Positions 51,871 through 61,852 of a stretch of DNA of 64,000 bases are shown here, in pieces. Both the position numbers and the translations under genes were made by a program. Source of the DNA: Bradyrhizobium embrapense (GTDB taxonomy: Bacteria; Pseudomonadota; Alphaproteobacteria; Rhizobiales; Xanthobacteraceae); the NCBI RefSeq assembly GCF_001189235.2, contig NZ_LFIP02000014.1, positions 1-64,000 of the forward strand. Reading direction: 5' to 3'. Position 1 is the first letter of the stretch, and each line of letters starts with the position of its first letter. The notes under the pieces were generated by a model that ran no database searches, was not told the DNA's origin, and saw nothing but the letters and a program-made list of their open reading frames with translations.

Positions 51871-52446
51871 TGTCGATGATGCCGCCGCATATGCTCGTTC
51901 AATTTGGCGTTCAAACAGTTTAGAATGTGCTCAAACTGCTCCTTGACGAGCAAGAGAACCTTGAGGGCGCTGCGCGGATCGCCATTACACGCGGTGACGA
52001 CCTCGTCTATGCGCCGGCTCACCGAGCATGCTGTCTCGGCCTCGGGGCACGATTACTCGCGCAAGACATAAGGTTCTCCTCGCCGGGGCACTCGCTGAAG
52101 CGGCCCGGCGGTCAGCCCCCGTCGCTATCGCTGCCGCGTCAGACGGGTGCCGCTCAAAGGCTGGTGCGGCCGGAGCGCCACTCTCCCGAGGCTTTGGAAG
52201 CCCTGCGCGCCTTTAGTTCTATAAAGCATTGTATCGCCGCTGCCGCAGCAGCAGCTTAGGGGCGTCGCCCCTCAGCGCGGCGCAAGGACAGGCCTTCGGT
52301 TTTGGCTCCCCCACGGTCCGCGGTGCCCCAAAAAAATTGTTCCAACTTCCTTCAGCCCCTACGCCTTGCACACTTCGCTACGCGCTGCGAGGCAGGGGTT
52401 ATGGCGGCTTTTTGCCGCGCACAAACTCAGCCTTAAGGAGAAAAAC
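51407..52446. other. MFS upstream region, gene-poor
   Basis: The duplicated flank keeps a hydrophobic reading AGILIAFIVVSLVC on the reverse strand (second copy AGIFVALIVVNFALAC), suggesting a lost small membrane-protein gene upstream of the MFS. Around 52250..52275 GGGGCG/CGCCCC forms a short hairpin. No intact gene. Confidence 0.35.
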
Positions 52447-52807
52447 AACAGTACCAAGACCTCCGCCGCAGCCCGTCGTGATGGTGCCGCGCGGCAAACT
52501 GAAGAAGTCGCCCAAGAATGCTCGTAAGATGCCAAATTCGAAAGGCTGAAGTCGAAGTTCTCGCCGCCAGTATCGCATCCTCGAAATGCTGCATTTTCCT
52601 GTCGTCGAACCCGAACCCAAGGACAAACCGACCGGCTACTTTCTGGTCAATGCGGGTGAGGGACGCTGTCTCGCTCAGTTGCTTCGGGCCAAGCGCAAGG
52701 AGATCAAGAAGGACGAGCAAGCCGCATTTTTCCATCCCAACAGCGGATGCTTCTTTGCGACCATCTGGCACGACGGATTAAGCACGCCTCGAGTACGGCA
52801 GCATTGA
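52447..52807 (+). pseudogene. ParB-like (plasmid/ICE partition-type) gene remnant
   Basis: AAGGAG at 52435 is followed by a frame reading VPRPPPQPVVMVPRGKLKKS PKNARKMPNSK, a second with AEVEVLAASIAS and a third with VVEPEPKDKPTGYFLVNAGE, GRCLAQLLRAKRKEIKKDE. Together this is the N-terminal ParB/Spo0J nuclease domain found in plasmid- and ICE-borne partition-like proteins (KSP.NARK, IEALAASI..GLLQNL.V, GEGRRLAQL). Two frameshifts and a foreign C-terminus make it non-functional. It signals former conjugative-element content. Confidence 0.7.
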
Positions 52808-52886
52808 TGGCGGCGATCGATGACATTTTGGAATGTTGCACTGACTTGCCAAGGACCACCCCGCACGGCCCGCAATCGAGAATAGC

Positions 52887-52987
52887 CGATACGTGATCGC
52901 GTATATTCGTCTTATATACGCATATGCGTATATTGACGCGATATACGGATTTGCGTATATTTATAATATATACGGATTCGCGTATAT
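52887..52987 (+). promoter_or_regulatory. HipB operator array, four boxes at 27-bp spacing
   Basis: Three 20-base boxes begin exactly 27 bases apart: ATATACGCATATGCGTATAT (52914..52933, a perfect palindrome), ATATACGGATTTGCGTATAT (52941..52960) and ATATACGGATTCGCGTATAT (52968..52987). A degenerate fourth (52887..52906, 15 of 20 matches to the third) keeps the register. The array ends 17 bases before hipB. HipB proteins bind such palindromes and repress their operon, so this is the likely operator. The -10 box must lie within the array. Confidence 0.8.
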
Positions 52988-53004
52988 CGAACGCGGAGAT
53001 TCAC

Positions 53005-53259
53005 ATGACGCAGCATATTGCTCGTACGGAAAAGCAACTCGGCGCCATTCTACGGCGGGCCCGCCGACAGGCCGGACTTACCCAGTCAGGCTTAGGAAAG
53101 CAGATCCATCTGCGTCAGGGCACCGTATCCCGATTGGAAGCGGGCGAGCCTGCCATTCAGCTCCACACCCTCATGGAGGCGCTGGCCGCGCTCAATCTTG
53201 AACTGGTGGTCCGTACCCGCAGCAAGGCCACCTCGACTGACATCGAGGACATTTTCTGA
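53005..53259 (+). CDS. hipB: HipB-type antitoxin, XRE-family repressor
   Basis: 84-residue helix-turn-helix protein: LGAILRRARRQAGLTQSGLG KQIHLRQGTVSRLEAG, then LHTLMEALAALNLELVVRTR, the short dimerising strand typical of HipB. It neutralises and sequesters HipA and represses the operon. ATG 53005, with GGAG six bases upstream, is chosen over the longer frame that starts inside the operator array. The stop overlaps the hipA start (TGATG). Confidence 0.88.
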   Translation: MTQHIARTEKQLGAILRRARRQAGLTQSGLGKQIHLRQGTVSRLEAGEPAIQLHTLMEALAALNLELVVRTRSKATSTDIEDIF

Positions 53260-54566
53260 TGGGCCGGCCTCCAGCAAACGCGCCCCTGAATGTGTTCGTC
53301 AACGCGCGCCTGGCAGGCATGCTCCGGCGCGAGTCCAGCGGTGCGATCGATTTTCGTTACACGCCGCAATGGCTCTCCTGGGAATCGACCTTCCCAATCT
53401 CGCTATCGCTGCCCTTGCGCGAAGACCGCTATATCGGCGCACCTGTAATCGCCGCTTTTGACAACCTGTTGCCCGATAGCGAACAGATACGCAAACGAGT
53501 CGCGGAGCGGGTGGGGGCAAAAGGTACTGACGCCTACAGCATGCTCTCTGCACTCGGGCATGATTGCGTTGGTGCACTCCAGTTTCTTCCACAGCGTGTC
53601 GATCCTGCACCTGCCGGTACGATCGGCGGGAAGGCTGTCACCGACCGCGATGTCGCCGCCATCATCAAGAACCTTGCGAGCGCTCCACTTGGGATGGGGG
53701 AAGACGACGATTTCCGGATTTCCATCGCTGGTGCCCAGGAGAAGACCGCCCTGCTGCGGCGAGATGGCAAATGGTACAAGCCGACTGGTACCACAGCGAC
53801 GACGCACATTCTCAAACCGCAAATCGGTCGTTTGCCGAACGGGATCAATCTCTCGAACAGCGTCGAGAACGAATATTTCTGCCTTAAGCTGCTGGCCGCA
53901 CTTGGCGTGCCAACGGCGAACGTCGAGATCGCCGATTTCGGTGGTCGCCGCACGTTGATTGTCGAACGCTTCGATAGGCGCTGGACCAATGATAAAAGGT
54001 TGCTGCGCCTTCCTCAGGAAGATTGCTGCCAGGCTCTATCCGTACCCACCACCCAGAAATATCAATCGGATGGCGGCCCCGGCGTGAAAGACATCCTGCA
54101 ACTGCTCAAGGGTAGCGATGAACCGACCGAAGACATCGCGACATTTTTGCGGGCCAGCATCGTGTTCTGGCTCATCGGCGCAACCGACGGACACGCCAAG
54201 AATTTTAGCCTATTCCTGAGCCCCGGTGGGCGCTTCCGACTCACGCCGCTTTATGACGTCTTGAGCGCGCAACCAAGCCTCGACGCCGGACAAATTCAGC
54301 GCAAAGCTTTTAAACTTGCAATGTCGGTCGGCAAAAATCGCCACTATGGAATGACTGATATTTTGCCGCGTCATTTCCTACAGACCGCCGAAATCTCCGG
54401 TGTTGGGCCGGCCGTAGTCCACGCAATCTTTGAGGATCTCGTCGAAAACTTCGAGGCCGCCTTTGCGAGAGTGGTAAAGGGCCTTCCGAAGGGCTTTCCC
54501 AAAAAATTGGCAGACTCGATAAGAGTCGCCGCTATTCGCCGCATCAGTCTTATAAACGACCGTTGA
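53259..54566 (+). CDS. hipA: HipA-type serine/threonine kinase toxin
   Basis: 435 residues. The N-terminal Couple_hipA region is followed by the kinase fold: ISIAGAQEKTALL (residues 154-166, with the Ser-containing activation motif), then ILKPQIG for ATP binding, the catalytic D310 in LIGATDGHAKNFSLF, and LTPLYDVLSA (metal-binding Asp333). HipA toxins phosphorylate aminoacyl-tRNA synthetases such as GltX, which leads to growth arrest and persistence. All key motifs are present. Translationally coupled to hipB. Confidence 0.9.
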   Translation: MGRPPANAPLNVFVNARLAGMLRRESSGAIDFRYTPQWLSWESTFPISLSLPLREDRYIGAPVIAAFDNLLPDSEQIRKRVAERVGAKGTDAYSMLSALGHDCVGALQFLPQRVDPAPAGTIGGKAVTDRDVAAIIKNLASAPLGMGEDDDFRISIAGAQEKTALLRRDGKWYKPTGTTATTHILKPQIGRLPNGINLSNSVENEYFCLKLLAALGVPTANVEIADFGGRRTLIVERFDRRWTNDKRLLRLPQEDCCQALSVPTTQKYQSDGGPGVKDILQLLKGSDEPTEDIATFLRASIVFWLIGATDGHAKNFSLFLSPGGRFRLTPLYDVLSAQPSLDAGQIQRKAFKLAMSVGKNRHYGMTDILPRHFLQTAEISGVGPAVVHAIFEDLVENFEAAFARVVKGLPKGFPKKLADSIRVAAIRRISLINDR

Positions 54567-56209
54567 CACTTTCAGCCTAAGGGGTTGCGTGCGAACCGGC
54601 CAGCGCTGGCGGCACCAACACCGGTACCGGCAGGATGAGGATCGTCGGCGTGGGTATCAATGTCGACAGCGCGATCATCGCGCCCATGATCGCCGTCGGC
54701 GGCGCCGGCGCCAGAATTGCCGGAACGCGATGATCGGCGCGCCGATGATGATCATGGTTATCAGCAACGCCAGCCCTGCGCGCTCCAGGGAGTTCCCGCT
54801 ATAATGGCCCGATCGCTCCAGAGGAGCTCGATTCGGGCCGCACTTGAGATATTCAACGAACGGGCTGAGTCTCGCTATTACGGGCTCGGTTTCCGAACAT
54901 CCAGGCCGACTTGCAAGCTGAAGGCGACATCTCCGATCACATCGCAGACCAGCCTAAGGCCGCGAACAGGCTGAGAGCAAACGACGTAAGCGTCGAATAG
55001 GTAGCTGCGATGCAGCAGGCTATACTTCCTCAATCTGTAAACATCGCCGAGCTTGACGTTAGTTTCCTCGAACGTTCATCGCAGTTTGTCCATCAATTCC
55101 ATGTCCACAACCTCCGCTGTTCAGCGTTCGGGGACTGCGGTGAGCACTAACGTCGAGGCCTGGCTCGGTTTGGCGAATGCGATCCAGATTCGCTGCTCTG
55201 GCCCGTCCGCCGAGATATTGTCTGCCGTCACGGCGACAACAGTAAAGGAGTTGCCAAAGGACTCTGCCATGCTCGTGCAAGACAATGGCGGACGGCTTTG
55301 TTCTATTGGAAGCGCCGGTCGCGTTGGGAACAGCAGCACTGAACCGAGTCCAGTACGACGCGCATCTCGGCAAGGGCTTCTTCGAGCGAGATGCCCGGCT
55401 ATCGAGGCAGGCGAGATCGAAGGCGCGCTCACGCGCATGTGAGCGCCGTCGGCCGTCTTGCTTTCGTCATCAGCATATAGAATGTGTGAGACCCAGGAGG
55501 GCAGCCGCCAGTGATCGCGGGGACCGGCGGGCTCATGGAGCCGCTCAATTGCGGTTCGCTTTACATTGATGTCTTGGAGAGATGGTAACTTCCTGTCGTG
55601 CTCTGGGCGAGCATAACTTGGGAGCGATCAATCGTTCACTGCTGTCCATAGACGCGCTCCGACGACACCAGATCGACATTCTATGGCTTTCGTTGTCGAA
55701 ACTAGTTCGGATGTTGTTAGAGCAATTTTGCGATATCAGTCGGGTGCGGTGGTTCGGGCGATTGCCCTGGATCGCGCCAATGTCGGCGGATACGGTGCAA
55801 GCCGCCTTCAAAGCATCCTTCTGGCGGGATGTTTCCAAGCCATGAGACGCAGTGCGCATCGTGGAAGGCGCCGGCTCGCATGTAGGCCCAAAAGAGCGGC
55901 TCGGCTGAACGAGAGCTTCGCCCCGGCGTGACGCGTCCGTGCGTCGGAGGATCAACAGGAATTATTCAAATGGCAAGCGTCCGCGGCCGGCTTTTTGGGA
56001 AGATGTAGCCCCACAGATGCTCTGGGAGACGTAGAGAGGTCGTCAAAGTCACAGACTGTTGAGTTCAGAGTGGAGACTGGGGCGGGGACATGTCATGCGA
56101 GTCACAATGGACTATCCCGCTCCTGTACGATCCTGGGCAAGCGATATTTTTGGGCGCGTTCGACCCAGATTGCGTATGGCACGATCTGGCGCAGGTCTGG
56201 CAGACGGCC
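54567..56209. other. Decayed region after hipA
   Basis: Holds a possible VirB6/TrbL fragment on the reverse strand (54690..54800) and a reverse frame around 55121..55438 ending GPEQRIWIAFAKPSQASTLV LTAVPER, which looks like a real C-terminus but has no start. The rest (55500-56200) has only overlapping short frames. Confidence 0.4.
54690..54800 (-). pseudogene. Possible VirB6/TrbL conjugation protein fragment
   Basis: The reverse strand reads SGNSLERAGLALLITMIIIG AP, close to the LERAG.ALLI..LI..AP block near the C-terminal end of TrbL/VirB6 type IV secretion channels. It then loses frame in a Gly/Ala-rich tail. Only about 35 residues, so the match could be fortuitous, but it fits the ParB-like relic nearby. 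Confidence 0.3.
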
Positions 56210-57210
56210 CAGGTCGGCGAGCAAGCGGTCGCGCAGATGATAAGCATGCCGGCCAAGGCGCTAGCCCAGCGCTACGAGAGCCTGGGCATGACCGCGCGCT
56301 TCGGCCGGGGCCGCTTCAATCAGATAGGCGGTTGTCGGACCAACCTCACCGCCCAGCGCGAAGCCCTGCATTAAACGCGCGAAATGACCAGCAGCTGAGC
56401 GGCAATTCCTATTGTCTCGTACGAGGGCGTAGGTGCACACGAGGACGGCGACCCTCATCAAGGTGAAGCTGGCGCTCATCGCGGATCTGCGGCCGGCCCG
56501 ATCCGAGTACGAGCCGAGCAGGATGGCCCCGATCGGCGGGTCGCCTGCCGGGAAGAATGCATGACCGATCTGGATGGCGAAAAAGCTAAAGGTTCCGAAG
56601 TCGTAGAACTCGAGAATATTGCCGATGGTTGCTCCCCACACGGCGCGGCCGGTCAAGCGTTCGTCTGCCGGAAAGAGGACGGGTTCCGGCTTCTCCCCAG
56701 TAGACTGCCTAGCCATCCTCGATCCGTCTGGAGTTCAATCGCCGGCCGAGCATTTCGACCAGTCAGGTCGCGCACGCTGCATTTCAGTTGCCCAACGCGT
56801 CGTCTAGCTTGAGGTGGCCGGGCTTACGTGCCGGTGCTCTACATCTGCCTGACGCATGCCAGGGCGAAGTTCACGACGATGAGTGCAACAAAAATGCCTG
56901 CCTTTTGCGCCCCATTCAAGCCTTGAACCGATCACGGCGATCGCCAGCAAAGATGAACGGGGCGCGCTGCAATTGTCGGGCGGGGCAGTCGTTTTTCTCC
57001 TGTGCAATGGCGAGTTTGCGACAACATTGGCGGGCGACGAACAGGCATCGCGCGTTTTCACGCAGAAGGGCCTCCGCATGGCGTTGCTGCGTTCATCTGT
57101 TTGCGCACAGCGAAGGCATCAGGCGATTTGGCCCGACTTTTGCTCCGCTGCTTGTTAGTTGCGTGCAGTCGCCTGCTTTGTCGGGATTGGCGCGGCAGAA
57201 TGCAGGATCT
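56210..57210. repeat. Segmental duplication, copy 2
   Basis: Diverged copy of 50900..51870, same orientation and order of shared strings. Includes the decayed MFS gene and its upstream flank. Confidence 0.75.
56261..56716 (-). pseudogene. Second MFS transporter copy, truncated and internally deleted
   Basis: Starts MARQSTGEKPEPVLFPADER, matching the intact MFS (MGKQSTRLKPEPVLVPADES). After AFFPAGDP about 20 residues are deleted, so the sequence jumps to PIGAILLGSYSDRAGRR. The reading continues through RLMQGFALGGEVGPTTAYLI EAAP and ends after helix 4. The remaining two thirds are absent. Non-functional. Confidence 0.85.
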
Positions 57211-57626
57211 GTCTGCGATCAAAAGACAATAGGAGCTCGCATTGTTAACGGGGACCATGAAAACGCTCGACATCGGCCACGGCCGCGAAGCATCGGGCGG
57301 TCATCTTCGCTCAGGCTACCGCGGCTCGGCGGATCGCAAATGGCAAGCGTGAGGTGCCGGAGCTTGAGCTTGAGGAAGTTGAAATCAAAGTCACCAGCAA
57401 TGAGGGACGTGCTTGTGAGTTGACTTGACTTCATCAAGGCGGACCTCCCTCCAGAGAACTAGCCTTTCTTTCGAATTGAAGTTCTACCGTCAGACTCGGG
57501 CTAAGAAGGCGCGAGGCCGATGTCCGATCAATGACGGCTGCGCTTCGCTGGCGCATCTGCGTGAACGCGCGCCAAGTTGGATGACGAAGCACGCCAGCAA
57601 TCAAGACCTCAAACAGAATCTGTAGT
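57211..57626. other. Upstream region of the autotransporter
   Basis: Contains the small frameshifted gene 57257..57428. No promoter or strong ribosome site for the autotransporter could be assigned. Confidence 0.35.
57257..57428 (+). pseudogene. Small acidic-tailed protein gene with one extra base
   Basis: ATG 57257 after GGGGACC starts MKT. Dropping one base in the ACGCTCGAC stretch lets the frame continue as STSATAAKHRAVIFAQATAA, RRIANGKREVPELELEEVEI and KVTSNEGRACELT, stop at 57428. The 172-base span (one over a multiple of three) supports a single insertion in a gene of about 57 codons. Family not known. Confidence 0.35.
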
Positions 57627-60600
57627 ATGAAGAAGACAATTACGACTATCGTGCTTGCGGCTAGTGCCTTGCTGGATTCGCCCAGTAGAGCGGTTGAAAC
57701 CTACGACGTCATGGACCCGAATGGAATGCCCTTCATGCGGGCGCGGATATTTGGTCCCGGCGATGGCGCTTACGCGCAAGGTGATACGCGTTCAACGCGG
57801 AGCTTGCCACAATCAGAAATAGATCATTCACTGGCGGCGATTCGGTATTGGGCGGAAATCATCAAGGTTATTCCGGGGCAATTGCCGGCCATTGTCAACA
57901 TCGGTGGGAATAGCAAGCGCAACGCATCTGCCTATAGTGATACGTCTCCTAGTGGCGTCACCAAGGTTCAGGCGGCACTCACGGGGCAGGAGCCGGGCGA
58001 GCTGCAATACGGCGCACACGGCGTGGTTACAATCGGCCAGATGGGGTTTTCGTCCGAAGCATACATTCCTTCGCAATTGCCAAGGACTCCAGAGATTGGT
58101 CGTACACCCGTTGTGATCCACGAGTTCGGCCATGGGCTCGGTATGCTGAGCACTATCAGCCATGACGGATATCCCGACGGGCCGCTATCAGCGCATTTCC
58201 CTGAAAAGTTAAACGCCTGGACGGAGCATTTGCACGACGACAACGGCAAACAAGCCAAGCCTGGACAGACGATCTATTGCTCGCTGTGCGTGAACCCGCC
58301 AGCTGAGGACGTTTTCGACCTGCGCCACGATCGGGGCTATTTTGCCGGGAAGCATGTGGGTGAAGTGCTGGCCGGTGCCATGCCAGGTATTCCGGTTCGA
58401 GTGATGACTGAGGACGGCCGGCTGGATGTCCCCTTTGTCTCGCATAGCGAACTGAAGAACAGTTTGATGAGCCATCAGCAATACCGGAACTACACCGCCC
58501 TAATGGAAGCGGAGATCGCCGCATTTCAAGATATAGGTTACAGTATCGATCGGCGCAATCTGTTCGGGTACTCCATCTACGGAAACGGCCAGTATCTGGT
58601 CAACGACAATCCCTTCTTCGCTCGGAATGCTGACGGTACCGCCTATCTGCCAAATACGTACAATATGGCTTCGCGCGGACTGGGATTGCACGTCTATGGC
58701 AGCGGCAACGCTGTGGTCCAGCGCGCCGACCTGCTTTCGAAAGGAGCAGGTGGCGCCGGCATCCGCGTCGACGGCGAAAACAATCAGATCATAATTCCGC
58801 CTGGGACCCGCGTTTACGCCGACGGCGCCTATGGGCACGGCGTCATGTTCGCCTATGGCAAGGATCACACGCTGACTCAGCGCGGGGACGTACAAGCTCT
58901 CGGAGAGCATGGCATCGCGACAAGGTTCGATTTTGGTAACAATACGATGGGCAATGACGATGAATATCGTGGTTCGTATGTTCGCACGATTGGCACCAAA
59001 CCGGCCCCGATGCTGAGCGAAATCGACGGTCCGCTCGTCAGCAAGTTCGATCTGACCGGGCGCCTGGCTGGCAATCATGCAGCGATGTACATGTCGAACA
59101 GTGGTTACGTCGGCGAGATCAATGTGATGCGTGGCGCAATGCTGTCGGGGCACATCCTGTCTGACTACAACCAGGTTGACGAGAATGGTGCTCCGCGTTT
59201 GACCAAATTGACGTTCGGGTTGAAGCCTGATGCGAACGGTCACTCAACGCAGGAGCCCGACGCAAATTTTGCAACCCGCTACGACGGTAATATCGTCGGA
59301 CGTAACAATCTTTCGCTGCAGTTCGGAGGTGGTGCCACGACGTTAACTGGCAATCACGAGGTGTATGACGCAAGTGTCGCGCAAGCTGCAACCCTGTCCG
59401 GTAACGGCAGTTATCGGCTCAATGCTGGTGGTCGCTTCACCAACAGCGGTGGTGTCGCGCCCTTCATCGGCGGCCTTGACAACAGCATCAAGGTGTATGG
59501 CGACTATCTGCAAACCTCGACCGGTCGCTTGCAGGTCGCCGTAAACGATGCTGGCGCGTTCAGCCATCTTGTGGTGAATGGCAATGCGACGCTCGATGGT
59601 ACGCTGACGATCACCCCGCAGCGTGGCTGGTATGGTAACGGCTTTAACGTCTCCTCCGATCAGTGGCTGAATGCAACAAATCTCACAGGCTCGTTCGCGA
59701 ACGTGACGACAGCCCTGCAATCACCCACCTTGCTGGCGAGTGCCACGGCTCAAGGTGATAACACCTACGCCTTGACACTCTCCCGCCCATCCGATGCCTA
59801 TTCGCGTTATGGGGCCGACGCCAACAGCCGCCAGGTTGGCGCGGCGCTCGATCGAGTAGCTGGCAACGCGACTACAGGGCTGCACCCACTCGTCGCGGCG
59901 CTCGACTTTTCCGCGCCGGACGGCGCGGCAGTGACATCTGGGCTGCGTCAGCTTTCGCCGTCCATCTATGCGTCGGAGCAGGGCAGACGTGTCAACGACA
60001 GTTTCTACGCGCGTTCGGCAGTCTACAACCGTCTCGAACAGGCGTTTGGCGGCGCGCCAACCTCGGCGATGGCGGTGATGGGTTATGGTCCTGAGCAGAG
60101 GAGGTCGCGCGATTCTGCCTCTGCAACCGGCCTGGTCGGCCCGGCTTCTTCTGGCCCGCCCTCCTATGACCTGCAGGGGTATGCAGCGTGGGCTTCTGCC
60201 TTTGGCGGATGGACCACCCAATCGGGCGACAGCAATGGGGCGAGCACCAGATCCACCATTAGCGGCCTCATGACCGGGATCGACACGCCGATATTTGATG
60301 ATTGGCGCGTCGGTGTCCTTGCGGGCTATAGCCGTTCCACTTTCAAGGTTGGCGCTGCTTCCTCGTCAGGCCGCAGCAACAATTACACGTTCGGGACCTA
60401 TGCCGGCACCGAGTGGACCGTGCCGGAAGGAGCCATCGCTTTCCGCTCAGGCCTTGCCTATACGTGGCACGATCTCGAGATGAGCCGCAACGTTCGGTTC
60501 CCAGGCTTCAACGACAACTTGATCTCGGATTACGATGCCGGCACTTTCCAGATCTTTGGAGAACTGGGTTACAAAATCCATCTTGGCAAGTCTTCCGTCA

Positions 60601-61019
60601 TCGAGCCCTATGCCAATCTCGCCCATCTTCGAGTCGCGACCGATGGAATTTTCGAAAGGGGATTCAACGGGGCGGCGCTTAGTGTTCACGCTAACACGAT
60701 GGATACGACGCTCTCCACTCTCGGCGCCTACGCGACCACGCGCTTTCGAGTTGGCGAGATCGCCACGACTGCGCGAGCCGATATTGGCTGGCGTCATGCC
60801 ATTGGCGACCTTTTTCCGCTGTCGACAGCTAGCTTTGCTGCTGGATCCAGCCCTTTTGCAGCTTCAGGCCTATCCATTGGAAAGGACGTGGCACTCGTCG
60901 AATCCGGTTTGGACTTCCAGCTTTCGAGCAACAGCACACTTGGCATCGCCTACCAGGGTCAGTTCGGTTCAGGCATTACCCAGAACGGACTGAATGCCAC
61001 CTTCAATGTGAAGTTCTGA
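57627..61019 (+). CDS. Autotransporter with an N-terminal zinc-metalloprotease-like passenger
   Basis: 1130 residues, type V secretion. Signal peptide 1 to about 23 (MKKTITTIVLAASALLDSPS RA). The passenger first has a protease-like domain with HEFGHGLG at residues 165-172, a zinc HExxH motif within VVIHEFGHGLGMLSTISHDG; the usual metzincin third His at +6 after the second is missing, so the third ligand is uncertain. A beta-helix follows (about 320-800). The C-terminal about 280 residues are the 12-strand beta-barrel, from WASAFGGWTTQSG and GLMTGIDTPIFDDWRVGVLA GYS to the terminal NATFNVKF. It probably acts on the cell surface or in the plant interface. Ribosome site weak. Confidence 0.85.
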   Translation: MKKTITTIVLAASALLDSPSRAVETYDVMDPNGMPFMRARIFGPGDGAYAQGDTRSTRSLPQSEIDHSLAAIRYWAEIIKVIPGQLPAIVNIGGNSKRNASAYSDTSPSGVTKVQAALTGQEPGELQYGAHGVVTIGQMGFSSEAYIPSQLPRTPEIGRTPVVIHEFGHGLGMLSTISHDGYPDGPLSAHFPEKLNAWTEHLHDDNGKQAKPGQTIYCSLCVNPPAEDVFDLRHDRGYFAGKHVGEVLAGAMPGIPVRVMTEDGRLDVPFVSHSELKNSLMSHQQYRNYTALMEAEIAAFQDIGYSIDRRNLFGYSIYGNGQYLVNDNPFFARNADGTAYLPNTYNMASRGLGLHVYGSGNAVVQRADLLSKGAGGAGIRVDGENNQIIIPPGTRVYADGAYGHGVMFAYGKDHTLTQRGDVQALGEHGIATRFDFGNNTMGNDDEYRGSYVRTIGTKPAPMLSEIDGPLVSKFDLTGRLAGNHAAMYMSNSGYVGEINVMRGAMLSGHILSDYNQVDENGAPRLTKLTFGLKPDANGHSTQEPDANFATRYDGNIVGRNNLSLQFGGGATTLTGNHEVYDASVAQAATLSGNGSYRLNAGGRFTNSGGVAPFIGGLDNSIKVYGDYLQTSTGRLQVAVNDAGAFSHLVVNGNATLDGTLTITPQRGWYGNGFNVSSDQWLNATNLTGSFANVTTALQSPTLLASATAQGDNTYALTLSRPSDAYSRYGADANSRQVGAALDRVAGNATTGLHPLVAALDFSAPDGAAVTSGLRQLSPSIYASEQGRRVNDSFYARSAVYNRLEQAFGGAPTSAMAVMGYGPEQRRSRDSASATGLVGPASSGPPSYDLQGYAAWASAFGGWTTQSGDSNGASTRSTISGLMTGIDTPIFDDWRVGVLAGYSRSTFKVGAASSSGRSNNYTFGTYAGTEWTVPEGAIAFRSGLAYTWHDLEMSRNVRFPGFNDNLISDYDAGTFQIFGELGYKIHLGKSSVIEPYANLAHLRVATDGIFERGFNGAALSVHANTMDTTLSTLGAYATTRFRVGEIATTARADIGWRHAIGDLFPLSTASFAAGSSPFAASGLSIGKDVALVESGLDFQLSSNSTLGIAYQGQFGSGITQNGLNATFNVKF

Positions 61020-61852
61020 TACGCACAAAATGCATTTCGGCCCGCGTGCTGCACAGCAATGAGATCACGTTATTTCAATCCAGGTTTCCTCGACAAGAGG
61101 GGGACGCTTACGATCGAAGCTGGCCTGCCTGAACGCCGGTGCTGACGTCCGCACGGGATGTCGGAGCGAATCTCTTGAGGGCAAGCAGCATGTTTATCAA
61201 CGCTGACTGCGGATGCCGAGGATCTCGCCCGAGTGTACCGATTTGATCTCGCCCAGGATTCCGAGATGATCTCGCCCACCAATTCGATTTGATGTCGCCC
61301 GGGGCGCGAGGCGTTCTGGCTGTTTGGTTTCTGGCATCGGTGAAGCCGCGGGGTCAACTTGAATCGCGGCTTGAGGCCCTTCTTGGCGATGGTAGCAAAT
61401 TCAAGACCGCGAACAACCCGAACAGGAATCTCAGCCGAGCGCATCGACAAATACGTCGATCACGTGAACCGGGCTGCTCTCGTCACTCAAGTCGTCGAGG
61501 CATTGTGGCAGCAGCGTCCGCTCCCACGATCTGCTTCTTCATGAGTGCCTCACCAATTCCTTTAAAGACTCGGGAAGGAATCGTAACAGCAGCCCAGTGT
61601 TTTCGCTGCCAGGACGCGTTGCGGACATTATCGAGTCAGTGGCGAAGCCTTAGGTTCGCGCAACAGATGTAGTGAACTCCACGTAGAGCGCTACCAACGT
61701 CATCGAAAGCGCTTTCGTGCGCGTCAAGGGACGTCGAACAAGACCGCGCTCACGATGATCTTTAACTCGCGTCGTCTCGATGGGGACAACCGCTTCCGAA
61801 CCTCTCCCCGGTGCAAATTCGCCGACGGAATCAACGTCGCCAGACCGCAAAG
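61020..61852. other. Non-coding stretch with IS21-like terminal repeats
   Basis: Apart from the repeats at 61220..61302 no gene is supported. Short frames on both strands overlap. Confidence 0.4.
61220..61302. repeat. Repeated GATCTCGCCC units, probable IS21-family end
   Basis: GATCTCGCCC occurs at about 61222, 61245 and 61268, followed by GATGTCGCCC at about 61291, evenly spaced about 23 bases apart with GATTTGAT or similar before three of them. Multiple terminal repeats of this kind mark the ends of IS21-family elements in rhizobia. No istA/istB gene remains nearby. Confidence 0.55.

Noticed and set aside
52887..52987. Repeat array as a CRISPR or iteron origin
   Set aside because: Units are short palindromes directly in front of hipB with no spacers, Cas genes or Rep gene, so an operator is the simplest reading.
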